From: an uncultured cyanobacterium
Lineage (GTDB): Bacteria > Cyanobacteriota > Cyanobacteriia > CACIAM-69d
NCBI GenBank assembly: GCA_937883785.1
Contig: CALGDE010000101.1
Coordinates: forward strand, 22,118 to 86,117
Length of the DNA stretch: 64,000 bases
Direction of reading: 5' to 3'
A program made the position numbers and the translations under genes. Shown here piece by piece: positions 44,450 to 53,589 of the stretch; positions within the stretch are counted from its first letter, which is position 1; each line of letters begins with the position of its first letter. Below the pieces are notes generated by a model. The model worked only from the letters and a program-made list of their open reading frames with translations. It had not been told where the DNA came from and did not search any database.

Positions 44450-45416
44450 AAAATGATTGCCGGTAATCGGTTGGCGATCGCCCAAATTGTTTTTTAAAGC
44501 ATTGACCAAAATGGCTGGCACTACTAAAACCACACTGGAAAGCAATTTGGGTAATAGACCGCTCTTGGTCTTGTAGATATCGCTGGGCGCGCTCCAACCG
44601 ATGCATCCGCAACCATTCAAAGACAGTCATTCCAAAATGTTTGCGAAACCGACGGTTTAAACAGGTATGGCTAATTCCAAGATCCTTCGCTAAATCATGC
44701 AGGCTGGGTGGATTAGCCAAGTCGCCAATTAATTTTTCGATTACGCTATCCAGCTCACTGGATCCGGTGCGAGCCCCTGCGGGCATAGCCTCTTTGCCCC
44801 CCTTAGAACTCACATTAAAATCCGCCGATGAGGTGATCCAGTGCGCCAACAGTTCCAAGGCTTTAGCTTCGGCAAGCAATCGAGCCGAGGCATTCTCCAT
44901 TTGATTTTTGAGAATACTCTCCACCCTGCCATCCAGATTTTGCTGTCTTGCTAAGCGAACTAGGCGACTTTTGGAAAGAAACTGGTGAATATCTTCCGAC
45001 TCGGTAAAGGCGTCGTTAATGCGCACGCTGCAATATTTCAACACCACCATGCTTGATCGCACCGCCGCCGGAGTATGCCTAAAAATAGACTGGCTTACGG
45101 TGTGAATCAGCCAAACGTCCCCTTCAAGAACAACGCAGTCTCGACCGCCCTCCACAAAACTAAAGTGGCTCGATCCCTTTAAGCCAAAAACCAGTAGCGT
45201 CACTGGCTGCACATAGGGAATGCAGTTATGGAAATCCTCAGTGAAGGTGCAGTCGCTAATGGTGCAGCTAATTTCGTTGCATAGATGGCAGATGTTGAAC
45301 TCAGCCTGCCCTCTCTCCTGGGGTAGTTGTTGTACTGACCAAGCGCCCCGCTTCAACTCACGGCTTCCCGGAAAGCTCTTCGTCGCGATATTGCTAGCCG
45401 TACTTTCCGCACCCAT
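44394..45416 (-). CDS. AraC family regulator (PchR-like)
   Basis: 340 aa. C-terminal double helix-turn-helix: DLAKDLGISHTCLNRRFRKH, MTVFEWLRMHRLERAQRY, ITQIAFQCGFSSASHFGQCF, KKQFGRSPTDYRQ. The N-terminal 230 residues are the PchR-type sensor region seen in cyanobacterial regulators next to TonB siderophore receptors. It should activate the divergent receptor gene (45656) when the ferric siderophore is present. Two CxxC-like clusters (ICHLCNEISC) in the N-terminus might bind metal. ATG 45416. Confidence 0.87.
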   Translation of the reverse strand: MGAESTASNIATKSFPGSRELKRGAWSVQQLPQERGQAEFNICHLCNEISCTISDCTFTEDFHNCIPYVQPVTLLVFGLKGSSHFSFVEGGRDCVVLEGDVWLIHTVSQSIFRHTPAAVRSSMVVLKYCSVRINDAFTESEDIHQFLSKSRLVRLARQQNLDGRVESILKNQMENASARLLAEAKALELLAHWITSSADFNVSSKGGKEAMPAGARTGSSELDSVIEKLIGDLANPPSLHDLAKDLGISHTCLNRRFRKHFGMTVFEWLRMHRLERAQRYLQDQERSITQIAFQCGFSSASHFGQCFKKQFGRSPTDYRQSFFTDHDADAKAAKNDSYAA

Positions 45417-45655
45417 GGTTCTGCACTCTATACAGGGCTTTCACTGCCCTCATCCTAATGAGAAGTATTCCTATTTGCAAAGAACAAAACTATTTTGGAC
45501 ATGTTTTAAAACGTTCGCCCATTCTTATGGATTACAGCAAACTTGGCGAGCGAGTGTTCTTTATTTGATAGTTCGACGTGCTGCTGTTTATATCCCCAAA
45601 GCGTTGCTCTCCATACCATTTGGATACACATGTTAGGTCGCGTGGGAGAGTCGCT

Positions 45656-48196
45656 ATGGCTGCAATTAAATTTCGACACTATTTATTGACAGTGGGGCTT
45701 GCTTCTCTGGTAATCACTTCTCCCGCGATCGCCGAAGCCACAGACAATCAGCCGGAATCTCCTATCAGTGAAATTGAACCATCGTCCGCCGAAGGTCTAG
45801 TACCCACCTCCTCCTTCGCTCAATCAAATGTTGTAGAGAACGTTATAGAAATTGTTGATGTGGAGCTACAGGTAACGTCGACAGGTATTGAGGTTTTTCT
45901 GCGGACAAAAGAAGGGGAATTATCCGCCCCTGTAACCTCCGTTGTTGGCAATACTTTTACTGCTGATATTCCCAATGCTGTTTTAAGTTTAACAGCAGAA
46001 AATAAGTTTCAATCTATTGAGCCGACCGCTGGTATTGACCAAATTACTGTGGCTAACCTTCCTGAAAATCAGGTGCGCATTACGGTTTCTGGAGATGATT
46101 TTCTCCCAACTACTAATTTCACCACTACGGCACAGGAACTGGTTCTTAGGGTCATCCCTGGAGACGGTATGGCGCTTGCGAATGAACCATTAGACGAACC
46201 TGATAACTTTATTCGGCTAACCGTTACGGCTCAACGAACCGAAGAAGATATTCAGGATGTGCCCATTAGTATTACGGCGTTTGATGATCAACAGATTGAA
46301 GATATTGGTATTGATACTTTCCGTGGTGTCGCTGACAATACGCCAAACTATACGGTATTTGACGGGACGGGCGTTCGATTCTTTGATTATCACAGCATAC
46401 GAGGCTTATCCAATTTCAACTTTGCGTCCAGAGATGCGATTGGCTTTTTTATTGATGATGTTCCCTATGATTTTGGTGCTTTCCTAACGCAAAATTTGAC
46501 GGATATTGAGCGGATTGAAGTCCTTCGAGGTCCCCAAAATACAATTTATGGTCGTAGTTCCCAGGCGGGTGCAATTAACGTAATTACCCGTCGACCTACC
46601 GATGTATTTGAATTCAATGGTTTTGCTGGTTACGGCAGTTTTAATAATTTTGAATCGCAGGTAAGTGTGAGCGGCCCAATTGTTAGCGATCGCCTATCTT
46701 TCCGCCTATCAGGTAACTATGAATCTCGCGATAGCTACTATACCAATACGTTTCTAGATAATGATGATGACACTGGCGAAACCGGTGGTAACGTACGCGG
46801 TCAATTATTGTGGACTCCTAATGAAGATTGGGAGATTTTATTTAACGCTTCTTTTGATCGGTACGACAGCGATGGCGTTGTGTTGGCCGCGATTGACGAT
46901 GACCCCTTTGACGTGGAGCAGGATGTCAACGGGACCAGTGAAATAATAACCAATACACAATCTCTTAAAGTTGCCTATAGTGGCGAAAACCTACGATTTA
47001 CCTCCATTACAACCCGGCGCTTTTCGAATCGAGATTTATTGACGGACCCTGACCAGAGCAGCTTTAGAACAGGGGAATTTACATTCGACATTGATGCCCA
47101 CGTCTTCAGCCAAGAATTTCGTTTGCAGTCACCGGAAACAGAGACGGAGTTGCAATGGCTGGTGGGGGCTTACTACGAATCCCGTCGCTTCAATACGGAA
47201 CGGGATGGCTTGACCTTCGGAGAGCAGGCACGTTTTGGAACACCTGGTGGCTCCAGTCTTCGCTTCGCTGATATCAATGAAAATTTATTTGCTGTGTACG
47301 GGCAAGTTAGTTACCAACCCACGGAGGCTCTTACCCTTACCGCTGGACTGCGTTACGAAAAAATCAGCAGTATTTTGGATAGCTTCGAGCGTATTTTAAC
47401 GACCCCTGGCATGCCATCGCGATCGCCGGTTTCATTTGATGATGTGGAGAAAGACGACTCAATTCTTCTGCCGAGGTTAGCCATAGAGTATCGTTTTAAC
47501 TCCAACATTATGGTTTACGGCAGCATCGCTAGGGGCTATCGACCCAGTGGGGTTAACTTTCGCCCAGACAATGCTGACACTTTAACTTTTGAGGGCGAAA
47601 GATCTTGGAACTTTGAGCTGGGTTTTAAATCCTCTTGGCTGGATGATCGCCTGGGGGTAAATTTCGCCGCTTTTTATAATCCGGTCAAAGATTACCAAGT
47701 GCAGGAGTTCGACTCCATGTCATTTGTCCCCATTGCCATTAACAATGCCGATGCACGTATCGCTGGCTTGGAATTGGAAGTAAGGGCGACACCAATCGCT
47801 GGGCTTGATATTACCGCTGGCTTTGGTCTTACTGATGCAAAATTCACCAATTTCCCCAACCGTCCAGACCGCGATGACAATGCTCTGCCTTTTGCTCCAG
47901 AGTTTACCTACAACTTGGGGGTGCAATACCGCAGCCCAATCGGTATTTTCGGACGCCTTGAATTGACCGGCGTTGGCACAACATTTTTCGACGAAGACAA
48001 TACCCTGAAGCAAGACCCCTACGCGATCGTCAATGCACGCTTGGGGTACGAGTTTGATAACTACGGCATTTACTTATTTGCCCACAACATCTTTGATACC
48101 GAATACTTGACCTTTGCGTCGCCAATTACGGCTAATCCGACCGGACTATACGGCTCCCCCGCTACGTTCGGCGTACAGTTTCGTGCCAAATTTTAA
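45656..48196 (+). CDS. AMIN-domain TonB-dependent receptor, FyuA-like
   Basis: 846-aa outer membrane channel. Signal peptide MAAIKFRHYLLTVGLASLVI ending A-I-A-E; then an AMIN domain (about 55-150, VDVELQVTSTGIEVFLRTKE), common in cyanobacterial receptors; a plug (about 185-310, SRDAIGFFIDDVPYD, IEVLRGPQNTIYGRSSQAGA); and a barrel ending in Phe (FGVQFRAKF). The plug resembles the pesticin/yersiniabactin receptor type. It imports a siderophore or other metal complex with TonB energy. ATG 45656 with GGGAGAG upstream is preferred to the longer frame. A weak Fur-like palindrome lies near 45459. Confidence 0.9.
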   Translation: MAAIKFRHYLLTVGLASLVITSPAIAEATDNQPESPISEIEPSSAEGLVPTSSFAQSNVVENVIEIVDVELQVTSTGIEVFLRTKEGELSAPVTSVVGNTFTADIPNAVLSLTAENKFQSIEPTAGIDQITVANLPENQVRITVSGDDFLPTTNFTTTAQELVLRVIPGDGMALANEPLDEPDNFIRLTVTAQRTEEDIQDVPISITAFDDQQIEDIGIDTFRGVADNTPNYTVFDGTGVRFFDYHSIRGLSNFNFASRDAIGFFIDDVPYDFGAFLTQNLTDIERIEVLRGPQNTIYGRSSQAGAINVITRRPTDVFEFNGFAGYGSFNNFESQVSVSGPIVSDRLSFRLSGNYESRDSYYTNTFLDNDDDTGETGGNVRGQLLWTPNEDWEILFNASFDRYDSDGVVLAAIDDDPFDVEQDVNGTSEIITNTQSLKVAYSGENLRFTSITTRRFSNRDLLTDPDQSSFRTGEFTFDIDAHVFSQEFRLQSPETETELQWLVGAYYESRRFNTERDGLTFGEQARFGTPGGSSLRFADINENLFAVYGQVSYQPTEALTLTAGLRYEKISSILDSFERILTTPGMPSRSPVSFDDVEKDDSILLPRLAIEYRFNSNIMVYGSIARGYRPSGVNFRPDNADTLTFEGERSWNFELGFKSSWLDDRLGVNFAAFYNPVKDYQVQEFDSMSFVPIAINNADARIAGLELEVRATPIAGLDITAGFGLTDAKFTNFPNRPDRDDNALPFAPEFTYNLGVQYRSPIGIFGRLELTGVGTTFFDEDNTLKQDPYAIVNARLGYEFDNYGIYLFAHNIFDTEYLTFASPITANPTGLYGSPATFGVQFRAKF

Positions 48197-48359
48197 AGCG
48201 TTTTATCAATTAAGCCCCAAATCCTCAACATAATAGGAAAAATCGCGATCTTTTAGAACGAAAATCCTAGAGTTTGAACCTTATTTACGTTGAGTTTGGA
48301 ACTTAATCGACCACAGTTGATCACCTCAGAAATTAAGCTGCCTTTATAGCGGAGTTTTC

Positions 48360-49031
48360 ATGCCGAGATTTGAAGGTCAAGGTTCACAAAATTACGATGC
48401 CAGAATTCAAAAGCTAATTCCTGGTTATTCACTATTGCAACAGCTAACTGCAGCACAACTGTTGTCTCTTTTCCCATCATCCGCAAATTTTCTAATTGTC
48501 GGTGCTGGCACTGGCAGTGAGACTATTACGTTCGCAAAAACCAACCCATATTGGACCTTTACTGCTTTAGATATCTCTGAAGATATGTTGGCGATCGCTC
48601 GAAAAAAATTTACCGATGAATGTTTAAACCATCGTATTAATATTCATCACGGGGATATTTCAACATTCAAACCAGGGATGCCCTTTGACGCAGCAATTTG
48701 CTTCTTCGTGATGCACTTTCTAGCTGACAATGGCGAAAAGTATGAATTGCTCCAGTTGATCAAGCAAAATCTCAAATCAGGTTGTTTCCTCTTTATTGCT
48801 GATCTAATGAAGCCTCTGTCAAGTTTGGAACGACAATCTCAAGCAATAATGGCTCAACAATTAGGTCTTACTTCAAAAGAGTCGCAAAAAATGGTTGAAC
48901 GGCTTGATTTGGATTTTTATCCACTTTCACAATTAGAATTTGGACATTTAGCCAGTAAATCTTATTTCGCTACACCAATTCAATATTTCCAAGCCTTGGG
49001 TTTTCATGCTCATATGCTTGAAAAATCCTAG
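48360..49031 (+). CDS. Class I SAM-dependent methyltransferase
   Basis: 223 aa. Motif I NFLIVGAGTGSETITFAKTN, then TALDISEDMLAIARK and FDAAICFFVMHFLAD. AT-rich compared with its surroundings. It follows the TonB receptor by about 160 bp in the same direction; methyltransferases often accompany receptor genes in iron islands, where their target is unknown. Confidence 0.8.
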   Translation: MPRFEGQGSQNYDARIQKLIPGYSLLQQLTAAQLLSLFPSSANFLIVGAGTGSETITFAKTNPYWTFTALDISEDMLAIARKKFTDECLNHRINIHHGDISTFKPGMPFDAAICFFVMHFLADNGEKYELLQLIKQNLKSGCFLFIADLMKPLSSLERQSQAIMAQQLGLTSKESQKMVERLDLDFYPLSQLEFGHLASKSYFATPIQYFQALGFHAHMLEKS

Positions 49032-49339
49032 AATTTATTCTTTGGATTGCTAATCTTCCTTCAATTTTCAAGATGAATTACCAGGCGATCGCATAAGTTG
49101 GTTGTCTTCTAGAAGTACACTTAATAGTGGTTGCGCGCCACTATAATGCCCATCGTTCTACTTAAATATTCTCCTGGATCTCTGAGATTTGATTTCCTTT
49201 TTAAATACTTTTGAAGCTCTTTTTTAAGAGTTCAAGAAAAGTGATTTGAGGAGCGAGGAGCGTGCTTTCTTCGACCTCTTCAATGGAGGTTCATGCAGGA
49301 AACTGTGGTGGCATTAGCGTAGAAAAATTGGAACGATAA
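49032..49339. other. Intergenic, palindromic sites only
   Basis: No gene. ATAGTGG (49124-49130) and CCACTAT (49138-49144) are inverted. A longer imperfect hairpin (CTTTTGAAGCTCTT with AAGAGTTCAAGAAAAG) lies near 49208-49240. AACGATAATCATT near 49332 resembles the candidate metal operators further on, close to the small gene's stop. Confidence 0.5.
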
Positions 49340-49597
49340 TCATTTTGTTTGAAACAGCCGGATAACATCGGCCAATTCAATGTCATCCAGCGCTTTATGG
49401 ATTTTGTAGTGCTGGGCGGGCTGGCTCAAAACGGTAATAACGGTCTCAATTGGGGGACAGTCAGGTTTTCGGCACTGAAGCTGGCTAACCGAGAGAGACA
49501 CTTCTGGGTCGAGTTTCAGGCAGTCATAGACCCAGGTCTTAAGCTGTTGCAAAGCCTCTGGATTGCTCCTGGGCTTGGATTGAGAAAAAAGATCCAT
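49340..49597 (-). CDS. Small conserved-looking Cys protein next to thrS
   Basis: 85 aa, not assigned to a named family. It contains LSVSQLQCRKPDCPPIETVI (two Cys six apart) and a third Cys in VYDCLKLD, then HYKIHKALDDIELADVIRLF. Cytosolic. It follows thrS by 64 bp on the same strand, and a palindrome (AACGATTATCGTT) sits immediately before its ATG. Placement in a metal-starvation cluster suggests a metal-linked role (inference). Confidence 0.65.
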   Translation of the reverse strand: MDLFSQSKPRSNPEALQQLKTWVYDCLKLDPEVSLSVSQLQCRKPDCPPIETVITVLSQPAQHYKIHKALDDIELADVIRLFQTK

Positions 49598-49610
49598 AAC
49601 GATAATCGTT
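49598..49610. promoter_or_regulatory. Candidate metal-regulator palindrome
   Basis: On the minus strand AACGATTATCGTT lies directly against the start codon of the small Cys gene. It shares the GATNATC core of the two strong boxes. Binding here would block translation initiation region or a promoter; short, so uncertain. Confidence 0.4.
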
Positions 49611-49661
49611 GGCTGTGCTGGTTCAGGGCTAGAACTTGCTTAAGCAGGGAGAAGATAACGG

Positions 49662-51524
49662 CTAGAGAGTTGTCTTATGGTCAATCGCCACCTGTAACTT
49701 TTCGATGACCTCTGATATCGTCAGCGCACCCAAATCACCACTTTGACGCGTGCGAATACTTAAGGTTTGGGACTCCACTTCTCGCTTGCCGATGATCGCC
49801 GCCACTGGAATTTTCTCTAACTCCGCCGTGCGAATCAGCTTGCCCAGGCGATCGCCACTGGCGTCCACCTCAACCCGGAATCCCTGTGCCTTAAGCTTTT
49901 GGGCAGTCTCCTCTGCATAGGGACGCAGATCATCACTGACCGGTAGTAGACGAAGCTGGATGGGCGCTAACCACAGAGGAAAATTCCCGGCGTAGTTTTC
50001 CACTAAGATGCCGAAGAAGCGCTCTAAGGATCCAAAAATAGCCCGGTGGATCATAATCGGACGCTTGCGAGCACCATCCGCCGCGACGTAGTTCATATCA
50101 AACCGCTCCGGTAAATTGAAATCTACCTGGATGGTGGAACATTGCCAGAGTCGGCCAATAGCATCCTTGATCTTGATATCGATTTTAGGACCATAAAACG
50201 CACCGCCACCCTCATCGGTGACATAGCCCCAACCCTTCGCATCCAAGGCTTCCACCAAAGCATTGGTGGCAAGGCTCCAAATCTCATCGGTGCCCACCGA
50301 CTTAGATGGACGAGTTGACAGGTTCACCTCATATTCAGAAAACCCAAAATCCGACAGAATTTGCTCCGTCAGATCAAGCACCGCCAAAATCTCTTGGGCC
50401 ACCTGATCCGGGAGGCAAAAAACATGGGCGTCATCTTGGGTAAAGCCCCGCACCCTCATCAGCCCATGCAATGCCCCTGAGCGCTCATACCGATAAACGG
50501 TGCCCAACTCCGCCCACCGTAAGGGTAGCTCTCGATAGGAATGCAGCTTGTTTTGATAAGTCAGCACGTGAAACGGACAGTTCATGGGTTTGAGCTGATA
50601 CTCTTGCGCCTCCACCTCAATGGGCTCAAACATACTTTCCCGATAAAAGTCCACGTGCCCCGAGGTTTTCCACAGCTCCACATTGGCTACATGGGGGGTG
50701 TACAGCAGGTCGTAGCCCGACTCCAGGTGAGCCCCCCGCCAGTAATCCTCGATCGCCAGCCGCATCCGTGCGCCCTTAGGATGCCAAAACACCAAGCCGC
50801 CGCCCGCATCATCTTGAATACTAAACAGCTCCAAATCTTTACCTATCTTGCGATGGTCGCGGCGTTTGGCTTCTTCTTTCAGCTTTAGATAGGCTTTCAG
50901 TTGTTCAGGCGTTTCCCAGGCGGTCCCGTAAATCCGCTGCAACTGGGGCTTAGTTTCATCACCGCGCCAATAAGCCCCTGCCACACTTTCCAGGGCAAAG
51001 GCCTTGGGATGGATTTCTCGCGTTGAATTCAGATGGGGCCCTGCACAGAGATCCCACCACACCCTGCTGGGGGGCACAGGAACGGGATCAATTAAAGAGG
51101 GTTCCACCTCAGGATGGGTGGTATTCCCAGTATCCGGGGAGCCGAGGAAGTAGCGGGTGATAAGGGCATCTTCAGGAATACCATTCAAAATTTCTAGCTT
51201 GTAAGGTTCCTGGAGGGCTTCAATTTCTGTCCGAATTTCTTCCCGGCCGACCACCTCTTGAATCACGGGCAAGTTGGCGCGAATAATCCGCCGCATTTCT
51301 TTCTGAATTTTCTTGAGATCTTCTGGAATGAAAGGGGTGGGGCGATCAAAGTCGTAATAGAACCCAGTCTCCGTCCAAGGACCGATTGTTACCTTGGTTT
51401 CGGGGAATAACGTCTGCACTGCCATCGCCAAAACATGGGCACAGGTGTGTCGAATCCGTAGCAACGTCTGCGGATTGCTCTGGGCAAGCACGTCTTGTTG
51501 GGGAGACTGGGTTGAAGTCGTCAT
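49662..51524 (-). CDS. thrS: Threonyl-tRNA synthetase, likely zinc-starvation paralogue
   Basis: 620 aa class II synthetase. The editing domain is intact: RHTCAHVLAMAVQTLFP with the His-x3-His pair and WWDLCAGPHLNSTREI with Cys/His. The catalytic core holds the usual zinc ligands: Cys in LKPMNCPFHVL, His in FTQDDAHVFCLP and His in RPIMIHRAIFGSLERFFG. The anticodon domain is at the end. The family starts near LRIRHTCAH, so ATG 51524 is preferred to GTG 51623. A Fur-family palindrome lies about 185 bp upstream. Anabaena has two ThrRS, the second induced on zinc loss; this gene's setting suggests that second type. I cannot see whether another thrS exists elsewhere. Confidence 0.93.
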   Translation of the reverse strand: MTTSTQSPQQDVLAQSNPQTLLRIRHTCAHVLAMAVQTLFPETKVTIGPWTETGFYYDFDRPTPFIPEDLKKIQKEMRRIIRANLPVIQEVVGREEIRTEIEALQEPYKLEILNGIPEDALITRYFLGSPDTGNTTHPEVEPSLIDPVPVPPSRVWWDLCAGPHLNSTREIHPKAFALESVAGAYWRGDETKPQLQRIYGTAWETPEQLKAYLKLKEEAKRRDHRKIGKDLELFSIQDDAGGGLVFWHPKGARMRLAIEDYWRGAHLESGYDLLYTPHVANVELWKTSGHVDFYRESMFEPIEVEAQEYQLKPMNCPFHVLTYQNKLHSYRELPLRWAELGTVYRYERSGALHGLMRVRGFTQDDAHVFCLPDQVAQEILAVLDLTEQILSDFGFSEYEVNLSTRPSKSVGTDEIWSLATNALVEALDAKGWGYVTDEGGGAFYGPKIDIKIKDAIGRLWQCSTIQVDFNLPERFDMNYVAADGARKRPIMIHRAIFGSLERFFGILVENYAGNFPLWLAPIQLRLLPVSDDLRPYAEETAQKLKAQGFRVEVDASGDRLGKLIRTAELEKIPVAAIIGKREVESQTLSIRTRQSGDLGALTISEVIEKLQVAIDHKTTL

Positions 51525-51883
51525 GGGTGTTTTATTGCGGTGCGTGAGACATTTCCGAGGGGGGATTGCCGAAAAATTATCGCTGCGCCCCATATCTGCC
51601 AATCGTTCAGAGATAGTGGACACTTGAGCGAGACTGCTGCCGGAGATTTAGGAGAGTGCAAGATTTTCGGGGACTTGACCTCCTAGGAAAATCTCAATCT
51701 TAGTATGAGAATGATTATCATTCTCAGTTCGCATCGAATTTTTTGCAAGTGACTATGACTAGAGCACTGCCGGTGTGAAGAAAACGACTTTGCGCTTTAG
51801 TGGGTAATGGGCAAGATGGAACAACAGAGGCAATAATTGTCTTTGCTCGACCCAAACTTGCGTGCTCTGAAAAACCACAGCCG
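51525..51883. other. thrS upstream region
   Basis: About 360 bp between thrS and the 3' end of the FeoB-like gene. It contains the strong palindrome at 51707-51725 and probably the thrS promoter. No gene seen. Confidence 0.6.
51707..51725. promoter_or_regulatory. Fur-family box (Zur candidate) upstream of thrS
   Basis: GAGAATGATTATCATTCTC is a 19-bp palindrome that breaks only at its central base, and matches 16 of 19 bases of the classic Fur box. It also contains a 7-1-7 site close to the cyanobacterial Zur consensus TGATAATNATTATCA. Given thrS and COG0523 genes, Zur is the likely binder. Confidence 0.75.
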
Positions 51884-53515
51884 TTAAAGCCAACTGCCAC
51901 CCCAGGCCAGGATCATCGAAAAAACGATCGCCGCAATTCCCTGACGAGCCACGAGCCCCAGCGCGAACCGCACCGACTGTTCCCGGGCAATGGTGAGCAT
52001 GGTTAGGAGGCAAGGAAACAGCACTCCGGCGAGGTAGACCCCCGTTAAAATTTGCAGCGGGGTTAAGGCGGCGAGGGTGTCCGGTTCGGCGAAGAGCAGC
52101 AGTCCGTCTTTGCGAATTGAAGCCAGAATAATAGGGACAGCGGCTTCTGATGGCAGGTCAAAGAGCCCCATCAGAGGGTTAATCCAGTTAGACAAAAGGG
52201 CGATCGCCCCCAGCCAGTCCAACACCGACGCGATCACCGTAATCACCAAGAAAATCGGAATTGCACTGGCGAAAAACTGCTGGAGGGTGCCTTGGGTTTC
52301 GCGCCAAATGGCAGACCAACGGGGTCTTTCCAGAAACGTGCGTCGCTCAATGGTCAGCGTGTTGTGGCGAGCCGATTTGGGTGCCACTAGACGGGTATAA
52401 ATCAGGGTGGTTAGGGTTAAGTAACCCAAGTAGGGCACGATTAAATTGGGCAAATTGGCGGCGTTAAAGACCCCCAAAGTCGCGCCGAATTGATAGGAAC
52501 AGGCAGACCCAAAGGCGATCGCACTGACGCAGGTTTTTCGAGAACAACTGGAACAGGCTCGAGTGCTGATTACGGCGGGCACATTGCAGCCAAACCCCAT
52601 AATCACCCGCACCAGATCCCGCCCCGACAAACCAAACGGTTTGAGGAGGGGATGCAGCGCCACGGTGATGCGTTCCACCAGCCCGCTGGCCTTGTATGCC
52701 CCTAAAAACACCGCATAAAGAACCACCGTTGGCACAGCCCACACAAATAACAGGGGCCCCATCGTAATTAAGCCATAGCGCCCAATCAGAACCGCTTGTA
52801 ACAGCGATGGCGTCTGGGAAAGGACGGCGATTAGAGGGGCTAGTGCGCTTTGGATCAGCGGATCAAGCTCCCCCGCGATTCCATTGGCAAACCCAACGGC
52901 AACGATCGCCGGCAGTAGCAATAGCAAAATCGCCAGCAGCCAACCCCAGCGGGGATGTTCCAGCGGGGTGGGGGCAGGTTCAATTTGCCAGCCTGCTGGG
53001 ATTGGACGCCACTGTTGATGAAAAGAGGCGGGAGTTTGTAAGGCGTCGAAAATTTGCTGGCGCTGCCCTTGGTTTAAATGGCGGGCATCCACAGGAATAA
53101 ATCGAACCTGGGAATCTCGCTCCCAAAGATTAATCATTCGCTGGGTGAATTCGGAAGGCAGCACTTTATCCCAGAAGGTGACCACCACTAGCCCCTGTTT
53201 TCCAGCCACTAGGGGAAGCAAGTCTGCCAAATCATCGTCAATATGGGTGGCTTTAATCACCAATAAAACCCGGTCATGGGCTCGAAGTTGGTCCAAAGCA
53301 GCGCGGGTGGCAGCGGTGTCGGAGCGAAAGAAAATGCCCGGAGTATCGATAAAAATATCGTCTCTGATTTGATAGGTTTCGCAGGTGATCGTTGAGCCTT
53401 CAATGCTCATGCTGGTGGGCGATCGCCCCGTAAGCGCTGCCGCTAATTCAGATTTACCGGTACTCTCTTTGCCGACAATAACGGTGGTGCGTTGGGCCGT
53501 TGAAACGATTGGCAT
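51884..53515 (-). CDS. FeoB-like GTPase-permease, candidate zinc/divalent metal transporter
   Basis: 543 aa. An N-terminal small G domain has IVGKESTGKSELAAALTG (P-loop, unusual sequence) and IFIDTPGIFF (G3), but the G4 motif, normally N-K-x-D, is TFWDK, so guanine selectivity is weakened. Membrane part: two Gate (nucleoside recognition) domains with VIMGFGCNVPAVISTR followed by an unusual Cys set C-S-S-C-S-R-K-T-C-V, and IILASIRKDGLLLF. E. coli FeoB is about 770 aa; this lacks a long G-domain helical region. It lies 74 bp downstream of the flavoprotein gene with a Fur/Zur-like box before that. Iron is the default for FeoB; context favours zinc. Confidence 0.82.
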   Translation of the reverse strand: MPIVSTAQRTTVIVGKESTGKSELAAALTGRSPTSMSIEGSTITCETYQIRDDIFIDTPGIFFRSDTAATRAALDQLRAHDRVLLVIKATHIDDDLADLLPLVAGKQGLVVVTFWDKVLPSEFTQRMINLWERDSQVRFIPVDARHLNQGQRQQIFDALQTPASFHQQWRPIPAGWQIEPAPTPLEHPRWGWLLAILLLLLPAIVAVGFANGIAGELDPLIQSALAPLIAVLSQTPSLLQAVLIGRYGLITMGPLLFVWAVPTVVLYAVFLGAYKASGLVERITVALHPLLKPFGLSGRDLVRVIMGFGCNVPAVISTRACSSCSRKTCVSAIAFGSACSYQFGATLGVFNAANLPNLIVPYLGYLTLTTLIYTRLVAPKSARHNTLTIERRTFLERPRWSAIWRETQGTLQQFFASAIPIFLVITVIASVLDWLGAIALLSNWINPLMGLFDLPSEAAVPIILASIRKDGLLLFAEPDTLAALTPLQILTGVYLAGVLFPCLLTMLTIAREQSVRFALGLVARQGIAAIVFSMILAWGGSWL

Positions 53516-53589
53516 GGAGGCGACCAATGGATAGATAGACGGGTTAGGAAAGAGACAAGGAATTTACGATTACACAGTGCTGCAATTCC

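Noticed and set aside
45455..45480. Fur-like palindrome upstream of the TonB receptor (TGAGAAGTATTCCTA)
   Set aside because: Only a partial match to any Fur or Zur consensus; not strong enough to list as a site.
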